From Peribolospora baueri (taxonomy: Eukaryota; Basidiomycota; Peribolosporomycetes; Peribolosporales; Peribolosporaceae): 64,000 bases of DNA. The first letter of the stretch is position 1; the number at the start of each line of letters is the position of its first letter. The stretch spans positions 186,001 to 250,000 of the forward strand of contig JAMDHS010000012.1 of assembly GCA_029717555.1 (NCBI GenBank), written 5' to 3'. Both the position numbers and the translations under genes were made by a program. The notes beneath the pieces are model-generated. The model was not told the origin of the DNA. It ran no database searches and saw nothing but the letters and a program-made list of their open reading frames with translations. Shown piece by piece: positions 42,855-53,660 of this stretch.

Positions 42855-45800
42855 TCAACGGTCACGCCGCTCCTCCTCCTCCTTCTCCTCCTCCTTCTCC
42901 TCTTTCTCCTTCTCCTTCTCTTCGGTCGCCTCGTCCTTCTCCGCCTCCTCCGCCTCCTTCTCTTCGGTCGCCTCCTTCTCTTCCGCCGCCTCCTCCTTCT
43001 CCGCCTCCGCCGCCTCCTTCTCTTCCGCCGCCTCCTCCTTCTCGACCTTATGGTCCACGTCCTCGCCCGCCTCGTCATCTTCTCCTTCCCAATCGCTCTC
43101 AACACCGATCCCTTCGGTTTCCTCTTTCTTTTTCTCCTCTTCCTCTTCTTCCTCCTCTTCCTTTTCCTCTTCCTCCTCCTCCTCCTCCGCCTCGGGCTCA
43201 GGCTCAGAGAAACTCTCCAAAGCTGGGTCAAAGTCGTCGTCCGTCGCCCACTTGGGAGGCGCGTCCGCAATGGAGAAGATCGCCTTGTGCTTCTGCCCGA
43301 GCTGGTCCACGTAAGGAGATTCGAAAGCCGTTCAGCTCTCTCGACCGTCCAACAGAAAAAAAGCCAACGCGTCTCACCTCTTTCACCCTCCCGCACAAAT
43401 CCGTAAAGTCATCCTCCGTCTTGCACAAGAACCCGACGAGCATGCTAGGGTCCAGGCTCCGGATTGGCATACGTCGCACCTTCTCGCAGTGGAACGTGCT
43501 CAACTGCTGTTCCGTGTACGCCGTGCTGTACCACAGGTCGACAGGATCGACGGCGTGGTGCGCCACGTCCGCTCGTTGCTCCGACAGAGGAGTCGGCAGA
43601 TGCACGTGCGCCCCCGTCCTCGCGCTCCTTCCCGAAGACTCGGCACTATGACGCGAAGGAGGACAGCCTGCGGCCTGGGGCGACGGACTCGTCGGCTGGC
43701 GGACCGATTCAACGTCGGGAGGGTGTTGGAACGGCACCGTCGGACGGCAATTGTGTGGATCGAGATAAAACAGCGAGTTGCCTTGGACGCCAATAAAGTA
43801 GTAAGACGATGACGGCCGTCCACCGGCCACTCCTACCGACTGAGGCCAAGAGAAGATGGCCTGTGAGGATACGGGGACAAGGTGATTCATGTTCCGTCAG
43901 AATACACCAATACACCGTTGAAACCAAAAGAGAGTGAACTGACCTTGATGCTGTTGTGGTATACCGGGTTCACCCCATCGAGGCCCAACCGGATGCCGAT
44001 GAGGACGAGAACCGGCTTTTCCCACTGCCGCTCGCTTCCCTCCTCTTCCGATCCTCCCGCTCTGAGGGTAGATCGATTCGGACGCCGCTGCGAGCACGAT
44101 GCCGAGTAGACATCCGACCGGTACACCACGCCGTCCACGGCTACCGAGACAGTGAGTCCTGCGGCGGCAAAATTGTTGGCCAGCTCTCTGGTGGATGGGA
44201 ACACGGGGGAAAAAGGTCAGCAGTCATGAACTTGGAGCTCGTCTGCCCCTAATCAAACAGCACTCCGCTTGCAACTCACTTGATAGCCCCAGCTGCAGTA
44301 CTCGGACCGAACCACTCTCCGACTTCCTTTCCAAGCCTCTTTCCCTCCCGTGCCATCCTATGCACGGAGAAAGCGCAGTGGGGAGCAGGATCATCGAAGA
44401 ACCAGGTAAGGATCTCCACGTAACGAGCGTAGTCGTGCAGAGCGCGCGCTGATGCCGGGGAGGTGGGTGCGAGCGCGGGTGGGGACTGCGGTCGGCGCCA
44501 GCCTGTTTGGTGTGCAGAAGAATTCGATTCAGGACGCCGCCAGAACAATCAGTCTCCAAGTCGATTCAAGCAACTCTCTTCGCAGCTCACCTCTTCCAAG
44601 ATGCACGTTGACCAGCGCATTCGCTAGCAGACTTTGCCCCGTCCTCAACATACACCCCCATCCGCTATCGGTAGAGAGGCCCTTGCTCTTATCCCTTCCC
44701 CAAACGCCGATGCCCATCTTCTCGCTCAGCGACGTACCCCCTCCGCCTCCGCTCGAAGTGCCAATGGAGCCCGTCGCAGAGCTCGCCTCTGGCGAATGCG
44801 ACAACATGCCCTGAGATGCGGCACCAGGTCCAAGCTTACGCGTAAACGACGCGGCGAAGCCACTCCAATGCCGACCCGACGAAGTGCTCTCGGCGGTTGG
44901 GTGCGTCGCAGTCGTTGTGGAAACGATCGACGCTGCAGGACTGCTTCCGCTCGTTGCGGCGCTGTGTCTCGAGGTGCTCGCTGTGTAGTCGCTGAGATGC
45001 GAGCCGACCGAAGGCACGCCGTTCAGTCGATCCGCTGCAGACACCGAGGTGTGGTCGACGGCGGAAGGGCCAACAGACACCGGAGGCGGCACGTAATGGA
45101 TGTCTCCGTCCCGGGAGATAGGAGTGAACTGGCTCCTGTAAGTGCACCAGATCCGACTGCTAAAGTCCGGTTGGAACGTCGGCGGCCAACCGCTCTCCGC
45201 CGTGCCAGTGCCCGTCGCAGTTGCTTTGGACGGACGCTTGTCCTTGTCCTTTTGCGGCGTGGGGGGATTGCGAGCAAGAGAGGCAGAGACACGGGGTCTC
45301 GAAGGAGAGGAGGGCGCCGGCGCCGGCGGTAAAGTTCGGGTTGAGGACGACAAGGGCGAAGATCCCTCTTTGAAAGGAGCCGAGGCGTTAAGTTGTCTCG
45401 AAGGTTCACTGCTTATGGTGGTATTGGACTCCGTTTTGGTCGGCATGCGTCCTCCCGATTCGATAACAACCGGTAAGTCGCCGGTCGACGGGGACGGAGA
45501 GACGGCGGGAGAAGACGTCGCAGACATAGACAGTCGGTTGTTTCCAACCGACACCCCGCTTCCACTGCCGTGCGAGACATCTCCTTCCGCATCTGCGCTG
45601 GTAATCGACAACCAATGGTCTCCCGTCGCTGCCTCATCTGCACGGTCGGGCAGATCGAGTCGAACGTCATGAAAGTCGGCTTCCATCGGCCCGGGGGAGT
45701 CTCGTGTAGCACTGGCCTCCGCCGGAGGGACCGAACTGCTTCGAGAGTCGTGTACGAACTCAGCACTGACGCTATCGCTTCTTAAGCCATCCGGCTGGAA

Positions 45801-47537
45801 AAGGAGCTCGGTAGGCTCGGACTCAGAACGTTGTATGTCTTCGTGCTCGTTATTTGTGGTTTCTGCCACCGCGACTTGCTGCTGCTGTTGTTGTTGCGCA
45901 GCTTCCACTTGCATCGCCGCCTGCAGCTCGCGCCATTCTCTCCAACTATGGTGCACGCCCATGAGCCAGATGCCCTCCTCTCGTCCTCCGCCCTCGCCAC
46001 CTCCACCGCTCACTGCATCAGTGTCGAGAAAATAGCGCAGAGCCCGGTCCAGACCACCGCTCACGCCGGCACCCTTCGCCTTCGCAGTGGAAGACAGCGA
46101 AGATAGTAAGCCGGATGCCTTAGATCGGGTGGGCGAAACGTGGCTGCTGGTACCGCTAAATTGGGGCCCTTCAGAGCCCAGCGAAGGCGAAGGAGCCAAG
46201 CCCTTGCCACCAGGGAGGACCCTTGTAGGCGACGAAGGAGACAGACCGCTGCTACCATGCTTGGGCCCAGCCTGCTGTTCTTGCTCCTCGTTTCCCAACA
46301 TATTAAGCAGCCAGCCGCTCAAACGTCTCGGCAGGCCGCCTTCTTGTCCTGATTTGATCGAGCCGGTCTCGGACGTATCTCGCGTTCTGAGCGATCGCGG
46401 TGAGGGAGGGGCGAGCGAAGCTTGCGCCGGGAGAGATGAAGGTCGGAGGTATGCAGAATCGGCTGAGGAAGTGGCCTGAGAGCTCCCGACAGAATCGATA
46501 CTGCCTCTCCGCGCGTCGCTGCTTCCAGCTGTGGCGACGGGTTCTGACATGGGCACAGAGGTGGGATGAACACTGGGGTCGATGTAGCTGTGGCGCGGCG
46601 CGAGCGAGTTGGGCCGCGAGCCGCTCAAACCGACGGCACGGCTGAGACTACCGCCTCTCATGCGTCCGACAATTGACTTCTTTTCGTTGTCCCTCGACAC
46701 CGCCTCCTCGCCAGACGGCGATCCCATCTGGGACTTCTGAGAGATGGAATGTTGAAGCGCATTGGTATGAGACGCCTCTCTATCCTTCTCCTTGTCGTGC
46801 TCCTTGTCCTTGTCCTTATCCTTGTCTTTCCCGCCGCCAAATAACCTCGAAGACGTCCGTCGCAAGACGTTGCGTCGGCTGCGAACGGATCCAGCCAGAC
46901 TGACCGGAGATACAGGCCGATCGCGAGAAGGTTGGGAAGAGGGCACGCCCGTGGAAATCCTGAGATTGAGTTGATGCATGTTGGATGCCGTCGGCGTCTG
47001 GGCGCGGGACGAGGACCCGGACAAGCTGTCCGACGAGCTCATCCCTTCCGGCCCGCCAAAGGCCGTCCGCGAGTAAGAGTGCGAGATGGAGCGGGTGTCA
47101 AAAGAGGCGGAAGAGGGAGAAGCGGGAGAACGAGAGCCAGTCGTGCCAGGTTGGCCGAAAGATGATCCGCCATGGCCCAGCAGACTAGAACTGCCTATCG
47201 ACCGCGAGCGGGCTCGGTTGACGACGGTGCGTGTGATCCAGCTGGGCCGCTTTCCGCCTGAAGAGCCGGAGTGAGAGGGCGACGGACTTCGTTGGCTGTC
47301 AGAAGAAGGACGCTCCTCACCAGGAGGGACGTTTGCCATGTCCGACGGCAGATCCAGCGGGAGGCCAAAGGTACCAGACGAAGCGGAACGCCTCTGATAA
47401 GTTGGCGGCTGATAAGATGAGGGCGGGGGCTGGAGAAACAAGCTGGATGCAGATGGTTGGTTCGCCCCCATGCGGTTGCGACGTACAGAAGAGGGGCCAC
47501 GGAAGGAGGGCCGAGGCGAAGGAGGATCGGAGGCCAT
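42855..47537 (-). CDS. ATG4: Autophagy cysteine protease ATG4 with long extensions
   Basis: Cysteine protease (peptidase C54) that trims Atg8 and releases it from membrane lipid in autophagy. Five exons: 44591-47537, 44280-44502, 43944-44187, 43378-43860 and 42855-43301, giving about 1,447 residues. Family marks: [20 protein letters not shown] with catalytic Cys at about 962; [17 protein letters not shown] and [60 protein letters not shown] with Asp 1172 and His 1174; and [18 protein letters not shown]. The first ~800 residues are Ser/Pro/Gly/Thr-rich and probably disordered. The last ~110 residues are almost only Glu, Lys and Ala ([18 protein letters not shown]). Atg4 is usually 400-500 residues, so both extensions are additions. 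The last acceptor could instead be nine bases further in, at 43292. Confidence 0.92.
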
Positions 47538-48292
47538 TTCGGCGACGTGGGGAAGGGGTCTGGGCGTACTGGCCCAAGCGTTAGCGGCGATGGTGACGGC
47601 GACAGCGACAAAGGGGTAAACCTCTGAGACAGGTGATCAAGGAGATAGGGGTATATGTGACTGTCTGGAGCTGATACGTGGAGCCTGTCCCGACGCTATC
47701 TTGTCGCCGACGCAGCGAGTGCCGACCGTTTCGACTGGCGCGCGTCTCCGCGGCTAAGTGTTGATGCCCAAGCTCACTCCATCCGACCGAGCGGACACAA
47801 GAAGCTGGCGCACCAGGCGATCGCCGGAACCCGTGATGGGAGAAACGGGTAGGCGAGAAAGGAGGAAAGAGGACAGACGCCCGTGACGATGGTGAGGACG
47901 AGAGCGTGAGTCCGCTCGATTATCGTCTCAGGTGGACGGGGCAGGGGCCGGGGCCGCCATGTAACCCTAATCGTACGCACGTGCATGGTGCTGCGGCAAC
48001 AAGGCGTCCTCAATTCGCGGCTGCGATGGAGTACGGGCATCGGCTCTTTCAGTAGGAGGATGCCATAGTAATGCGCGGTGAAGACGGGTGCTGAGGGAAC
48101 GGAAGGAAGGACGACTGCTATCTATTTCGAACGAGCGCATATTCATCTTTGCTCGTATGTACAAGCAATCCACGCGCGCGTTTATGCGGACGTTCCTTAT
48201 GCCAACTCCAAGTCCTGTTTCGAGAGAAGCGGGACGAAGAGAGAAACAAAGAGCCGGGTCAGCAAGGTCAAAGGATCGTCGAAGCCCATTCG
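47538..48292. promoter_or_regulatory. ATG4 upstream region / aminopeptidase 3' side
   Basis: About 750 bp upstream of ATG4 and downstream of the aminopeptidase stop. The aminopeptidase frame would read through to 47967 if its last intron were retained, but the spliced form ends at 48293. Nothing else recognised. Confidence 0.4.
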
Positions 48293-51002
48293 TTAGTCCA
48301 GAAGATTCTCCTGGATCTGGACATCGCCAACTCACCTTCTCGATCATTCTCCTTGCAATCGGGTGATAAAAGTCGGCGTTCTCCTTGAAGGTCCTCCTGG
48401 CGAGCTCCTTATCGACCTTGAAGAGTTCTCGGTAGACGGCGCGGCAGTATTTCATCCTGCCCTTGTCCTTCACCCACTCCGCCGCTCCCGCTTTCACCTC
48501 TTGAGCGGCCTTAGAGGCTTCTCCGCCAAACAGCGACACCTCAAACCAACGGAGGCGGATCTCGTCGTTCGTGCTCTCGCCCAGCTCGTACACCTTTCCA
48601 AGGTGGAGTACCACCTCATCAGGCAGTTTCGGGAGGCTGTGAACGCGCTCAAGGAAAAGGATGACCTGGTTCGCAGTAAATTCCTTCAAGTCCTCCTTGG
48701 AAAAGCCCGCCTTCTCTACCTCTCCGGGTCCGGCGTTCCGGAGCGCATCCCACCGCTCGGCGAGGCTCCAGGCCGCGCGTGCGAGCGTGTCGTCGTACTC
48801 CATCTTGACAGGCAGCTCGGTGCCCTCTCCGTAGAGCCAAGCATTCCAATCGACGTCTTTACACAGACGCTCAGTAATGTCGGGGCACTGCGCGTAAAAG
48901 TCAAAGAGGTGTTGCTTGAACTCCTCCGTGGAGATTGCGCGGCGATGGAAAGTGATGAGGTAGCTCTTCACAAACGGCAGGAAGATCTCCAGACCGCCGA
49001 CGGTGCGCTCGAGATGAAGGAGAAAGTTGGAGCCTTTCTCGTACGGAACGGAACTGAATGCATCGTCCGGGTCCTCTCCCTTCTCGTAGTCGATCACGAG
49101 TCGCTGGAAGCGAGGTTGCTTCTTCTCGAAATGTCGTAGTGTGTCCTGCAACGCGTTTCGGCCGATCAGGTACGCGAAGCCACGCTCGGCAGGACCGTGC
49201 AGTTTCTGCAGGATCAGGCGTTCAAGATACACCTGCAGGGAGAAAATGCGAGAGAAAGGAAAATTGCTGAGTCGTTCGGCTTCGAGCGAGCTCAGAGAAG
49301 TGTCGCATGATCATCGAATGAATACTCACACACCAGCCCTCGTTAAGCCAGAAATGGACCCAGTCACGCGTACCAGTGCCGTTGCCCATCCAGCTGTGAG
49401 CGAGCTCATGCGCCACCACGTCCGTCAGGCTCCGGTCGCCGGCGAGCAACGTCGGAGTAAGAGTCGTCAAGTTGGCGTCTGAGAAGAGTATGCCGGATAA
49501 TGAGCTGTCAGCAGGTGATGGAAAATCTTGAAGAGCGAGAAACGGAGCTCACTTTCCATGCCTCCGTAGGGGAAGCTCGGCGGCAACACAAGCACATCGT
49601 ACTTGCCCCACTCGTAAGGAGTAACGATTGACTCGGCGGCGTCCAGAAAACTTTGGGTATGGATCAGGCAGAACAGGAAAGAGAGAAGGGAAACGGTGAA
49701 ACCAACCCTGTCTCAGCGTTCGCTCTCTTCACAATGATGGGCCAGCCAGACCACACCATAATTCACCGTTCTGCGTCCTCCACAAACTCCCACCAAGACT
49801 TCTCGAGCATGGGCTTTTCGGCCCACACGCCGGTACGACGACCCATGGACTTATAGGTCACGTCGCCAGCCGCGATGGCGATGAGGTACGATGGAATTGG
49901 GACGGGCTGATGGGCGGGCGGAATCATCATTCGTGAGCTGGAACATGCCCTGGATTGACCGTCCTACACATCCAACGATGAGAGGATGACACGCACCTGC
50001 TCAAACACGTATTCCACATCTTCTTTGCCGAGCTTCTCCTCAGGAAGCACTTCGTTCGGAGGAGGAGACTGGCGAAGTGCCGAAAGAAGGACCGGAAGGG
50101 TGGACTTGACCTTGGCGGTGTAGGTCTATGGAGACAAGGGGAAAATAATGAATAAAATGAAATAAAAAGAGGACGGGGTGTGCATGGTCAGAGAACGGAA
50201 TTGGCCAGAATGATATCATGTCGTAGTTCGCCGCTATTGCTTGCCACATACCAGCTTGATGCCTGGCGAGTCTTGGCAGGGCAAAAGCGAGCGGGCGTGG
50301 ATGGCCTGGCATTGAGAGTAGAGGAAAGGATGCTTCCCCCCGGCAGTCTGTCTGCCACGGGTTAAGGTAGAGTATCAAGGCCGTCAAGACCAAACCGTCC
50401 ATGTTCAGAGGAGAGAATTGCGCTTGCAGAGGGAGATAACACTCCGGTTCAATGAAGAACTCACTCGTTCTCGAGCCAGCCAATAGCGGTGCATTCACTG
50501 GTCGTCGCATACTCGATCTTCACTTTTATCTGAGAGCCCTTGGGCAGCTCGTCCGGGAAGGGCACGCGCAGGGCGTTGCCCATGACGGGGTGGCGGTCTG
50601 AGAGGTCATACTGAGAGAAGTACGAGAAGAAAAGACGAGAGGCCGGGGCAGGATGGTGAGATGAGCACATAAGAAAGGGTCAGCACACGGTGCGACACCA
50701 CGAGCAGAAGGCGGATGACGTGGACAAGAACGCACCAGAGCCTTCGTCCCCTGGATCTGGACCTCCTTGATGTCCAAAAAGCTCGCATCGAACACGACCT
50801 CTTTCGCACCGTTCTCAGCGACGACCTCGAGCGTATGCTCGGCGCTACCTTCGATGACACGCTTCTGCCAGTCTACATGCCAGTCGAGATGGAGGTGCCG
50901 GGTCTGGACCTCGGAGAGGTTCGCCTGGGACGCTGGATCCGAAAGGGGCGGCGAGGGCGGAGCTGGAACGGTTCCGGGTGCTGGGAGATTGAAGGTAGTC
51001 AT
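48293..51002 (-). CDS. Leukotriene A4 hydrolase-type M1 aminopeptidase
   Basis: A zinc aminopeptidase/epoxide hydrolase of the LTA4H family (M1). Nine exons: 50736-51002, 50465-50610, 50252-50351, 49997-50125, 49767-49906, 49553-49650, 49330-49478, 48336-49232 and 48293-48316, all phase-consistent; 649 residues from ATG 51002. Motifs: [57 protein letters not shown], the zinc site HELAH at 317-321 with Glu 340 in WLNEGW, and [13 protein letters not shown]. The C-terminal helical domain ends RRMIEK|IQENLLD. The ATG at 51002 has an ideal context (ACC ATG A). The frame is open upstream to ATGs at 51212 and 51257; the 51212 start adds 70 Ser/Arg/Leu-rich residues with no Asp or Glu, like a mitochondrial leader, so 51002-51212 may also be coding. 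Head-to-head with the dienoyl-CoA reductase gene. Confidence 0.94.
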
Positions 51003-51212
51003 GGTACGCGATATGGGCAAGCGGTGGGAAGCGACAGAGGATGGAAGAGGACGGCGACTGGCGCGGGCAAGAGAAGACGGGAGGGGAAGGAGCGACCGAG
51101 AGTAAGGCGGCAGGAACGAGACCGGGGTGCGAGCGGTGAAAGAGCCAAGGCCAAGGCTGCGCGAAGAGAGCCTGATGTGCGAGCTTGCGAGTCTCGCTGA
51201 TGGCAGTAGCAT

Positions 51213-51829
51213 CGACGCTGTCGTCGCCTCCGGATGAACCGCCGATGATCGAGGCACGCAAACGACACGTCGGCGTGCCTGACCGTCCTGCCCTTCGCCG
51301 TGTCTTCGCGTGCTCTACACCTCGCTCGCCGTCGACGTTGACCGCAACACATATACAGTGGCGCAATTCAGTCGTACTATCTCGTCTGAAGACAAGCTCT
51401 GCCATCCAAGCGGCCGGGCGGCAGTATTTACTGAGCGGGCTTCCAAGCCGCAATGTCCAGCTTCTCAACGCACACACTTTCAGCGGCACAGCGTCCCTGC
51501 TCTTCAAAGGCTGTCCGCAAAGCGTACCCATTCCTCAGGACCAATCAGATAAAACGAAGGTACCGTGTGCGATGGCGCCAAGGAGAGAGACGTGTACGCC
51601 GACGAGGTCGTGCGTGGGCAGTTCGCGAGAAGTCGCTGGCACCACGTGACAGTGTGGCGCGGGCGGGCCGCCGGCTCAAAGCGCACCACTGGTGGACTCA
51701 TGCCTCGTGCACCGCTCGAACGGCTCGAACGTTTTCGGGCACCGAGTAAAATACACTCGAGTAAAACACAAATACCCCTAGGCACCCAGCTCGGGAGAAT
51801 ACATTCCTCCTCAGAACACTGCCATCAAC
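51213..51829. promoter_or_regulatory. Divergent promoter, aminopeptidase / SPS19-like
   Basis: About 620 bp between the longest plausible aminopeptidase leader and the reductase ATG at 51830. A tandem CTCGAACGG motif occurs near 51715-51733. No clear TATA box. Confidence 0.45.
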
Positions 51830-53396
51830 ATGGTCTCCGCCGCGCTCCCTCACAGTCCCTCTCACACCGTCTTCCGAGATGACATCTTCGTCGGAAAGGT
51901 CGCGTTTGTAACCGGCGGAGGTGTGTTCGGTGTCCCACGCCTCTCTCCTTCGATCTCTCGTCCTGATGCCGTCCTTCCCATGCTCAATTCGCCTTGTTCT
52001 CCGTCTTGCCTCTCCTCCTCTTGCCACGCTTTTCCGATCGATCATCGTCGCACTCGCACCCAGGCTCCGGCATCTGCAACCGCATGACGGCAGCGCTGAT
52101 GCGACACGGCGCCTCGTCCGTCATCCTGGGACGCAAGTTTGACAGGCTCCAGGAGGCCGCCAAGGCGCTCAAGGAGGAGACGGGGAAGGATTGTCTTCCG
52201 ATCCGGTGTGACGTTCGGAATCCGGAGGATTTGGTCAAGGCTGCTCAAGAGGTGAGTGGGACGCGACGTCCTGATGCCGATGGTTGCCGTGGACTGCGCC
52301 CCGTCCATGGGGATACTGAAGCATTTGGACGTTTCGAGAGTTGCTGTGCTCAGGTTAGACTGATCTCTTCCGCACCGCGCTTTTGCATTAGGCGGTGGCA
52401 AGGTTCGGCAGGCTTGACTTTGTGATCTGCGGTGCCGCCGGTAATTTCCTCGCGCCGGTAAGCTAACCTCCCTCGGATAACTCTGGGACGGCCAAGGCCA
52501 GGACAGTCATAGGCATCCCGTTCTGAACAATGCGGCATTTGCTGTCTGGATGAACGCACCTACGAACACAGATTGAAGGTCTTTCCACGAACGCCTTCAA
52601 GACAGTCATCGAGATCGACGTTCTCGGAACGTACAACACTGTCAAGGCTACACTGCCCTACGTCAAGAAGACGCAAGGCTCTTACATTCATGTCTCTGCC
52701 ACACTTCATTACTACGGTGAGGGGAGCAGGCAAAATCAGTCGAGCGGCGTTTGAGCCGATCACCTGACCGTCCACCTTCATCGAATGCCCTCCAAAGGCT
52801 CGCCCTACCAGGTCCACGTCTCGGCAGCGAAGGCTGCCATCGACGCTCTCAACAAGGCGCTCGCCGTCGAGATGGGGCCCTCCGGCGTGCGCACCAACGT
52901 CATTGCCCCCGGACCCATTGCCGGTACCGAGGGCATGGATCGCCTGCTCCCGAAGAATATCAAAGAGGAGATAAACAGGAAAATCCCTTTGCAGAAGATG
53001 GGAGAGAAGGTGGGTCTCCCAGTCGAACCGTGTTGATGATGGCATTGAGCATGTGCCTGAAGGCTGAGTCTTCATCTTGCACATACCATGGCGTGTCCCC
53101 AACCTCGTCATTTTTTATTGGACCGTACGACCAGGGCGACGTTGCCAACGCCGCCGTGTTCCTTTTCTCTCCCGCCGCGAGCTGGATCACTGGCGCGATT
53201 CTGGTAAGCAAGGGCTATCCGGCTTGACACTTGCCGTGTTCTTTCAACTGGTTCCTGATCGCTCCATGAAACCGCATCGGACACACAGGTCGTCGACGGC
53301 GGAGACGCTCTTCTCAAGGGCTCCTTACTTCCGTACCCTGAGAGTGTCCTGAATCCCCCGAGCGTCGCCCAGCTGATCGTGGGCAGCAAGCTCTAG
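51830..53396 (+). CDS. SPS19: Peroxisomal 2,4-dienoyl-CoA reductase
   Basis: A short-chain dehydrogenase that reduces 2,4-dienoyl-CoA with NADPH during beta-oxidation of unsaturated fatty acids in peroxisomes. Seven exons: 51830-51920, 52064-52251, 52392-52457, 52572-52716, 52798-53009, 53135-53203 and 53289-53396, giving 292 residues, normal for the family. Motifs: the nucleotide-binding VTGGGSGICNRM built across intron 1, ASSVILGRKFDRL, CDVRNPEDL, FVICGAAGNFLAP, EIDVLGTYNTVKAT, the active-site region HVSAAKAAIDALNKALAVE, and NVIAPGPIAGTEGM. It ends in VGSKL, a canonical type 1 peroxisomal targeting signal. It lacks the Tyr of the usual SDR YxxxK motif, as expected for dienoyl-CoA reductases. 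Confidence 0.95.
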
Positions 53397-53660
53397 TCAG
53401 ACACAGTCGCTAACGGCAAGCTGTCGATCTGATCTTGCATGAACCCTTGCTGAAATCTCCTCGCCCCGAGGTAAACGGTTGTATATACAAGGAGTATATT
53501 CTCCCCTTCGGTCGGTCGGTCGTGGGTCCTATCTACAAAAACACAGGCGAGGAGGGAGGGTACTAGGAGGATGGTAACTATGTTTACTGGGCGCTGCCGA
53601 CTGACAAAATGCTTTCCAGGCGCGGACTGGAATGGAGTGCACGCTTTGAACAACTTTGGT

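Noticed and set aside
42804-43406. 200-residue frames on both strands over the Glu/Lys tail of ATG4
   Set aside because: Simple GAG/AAG codon repeats leave all frames open. The frame continuous with the ATG4 core is the real one.
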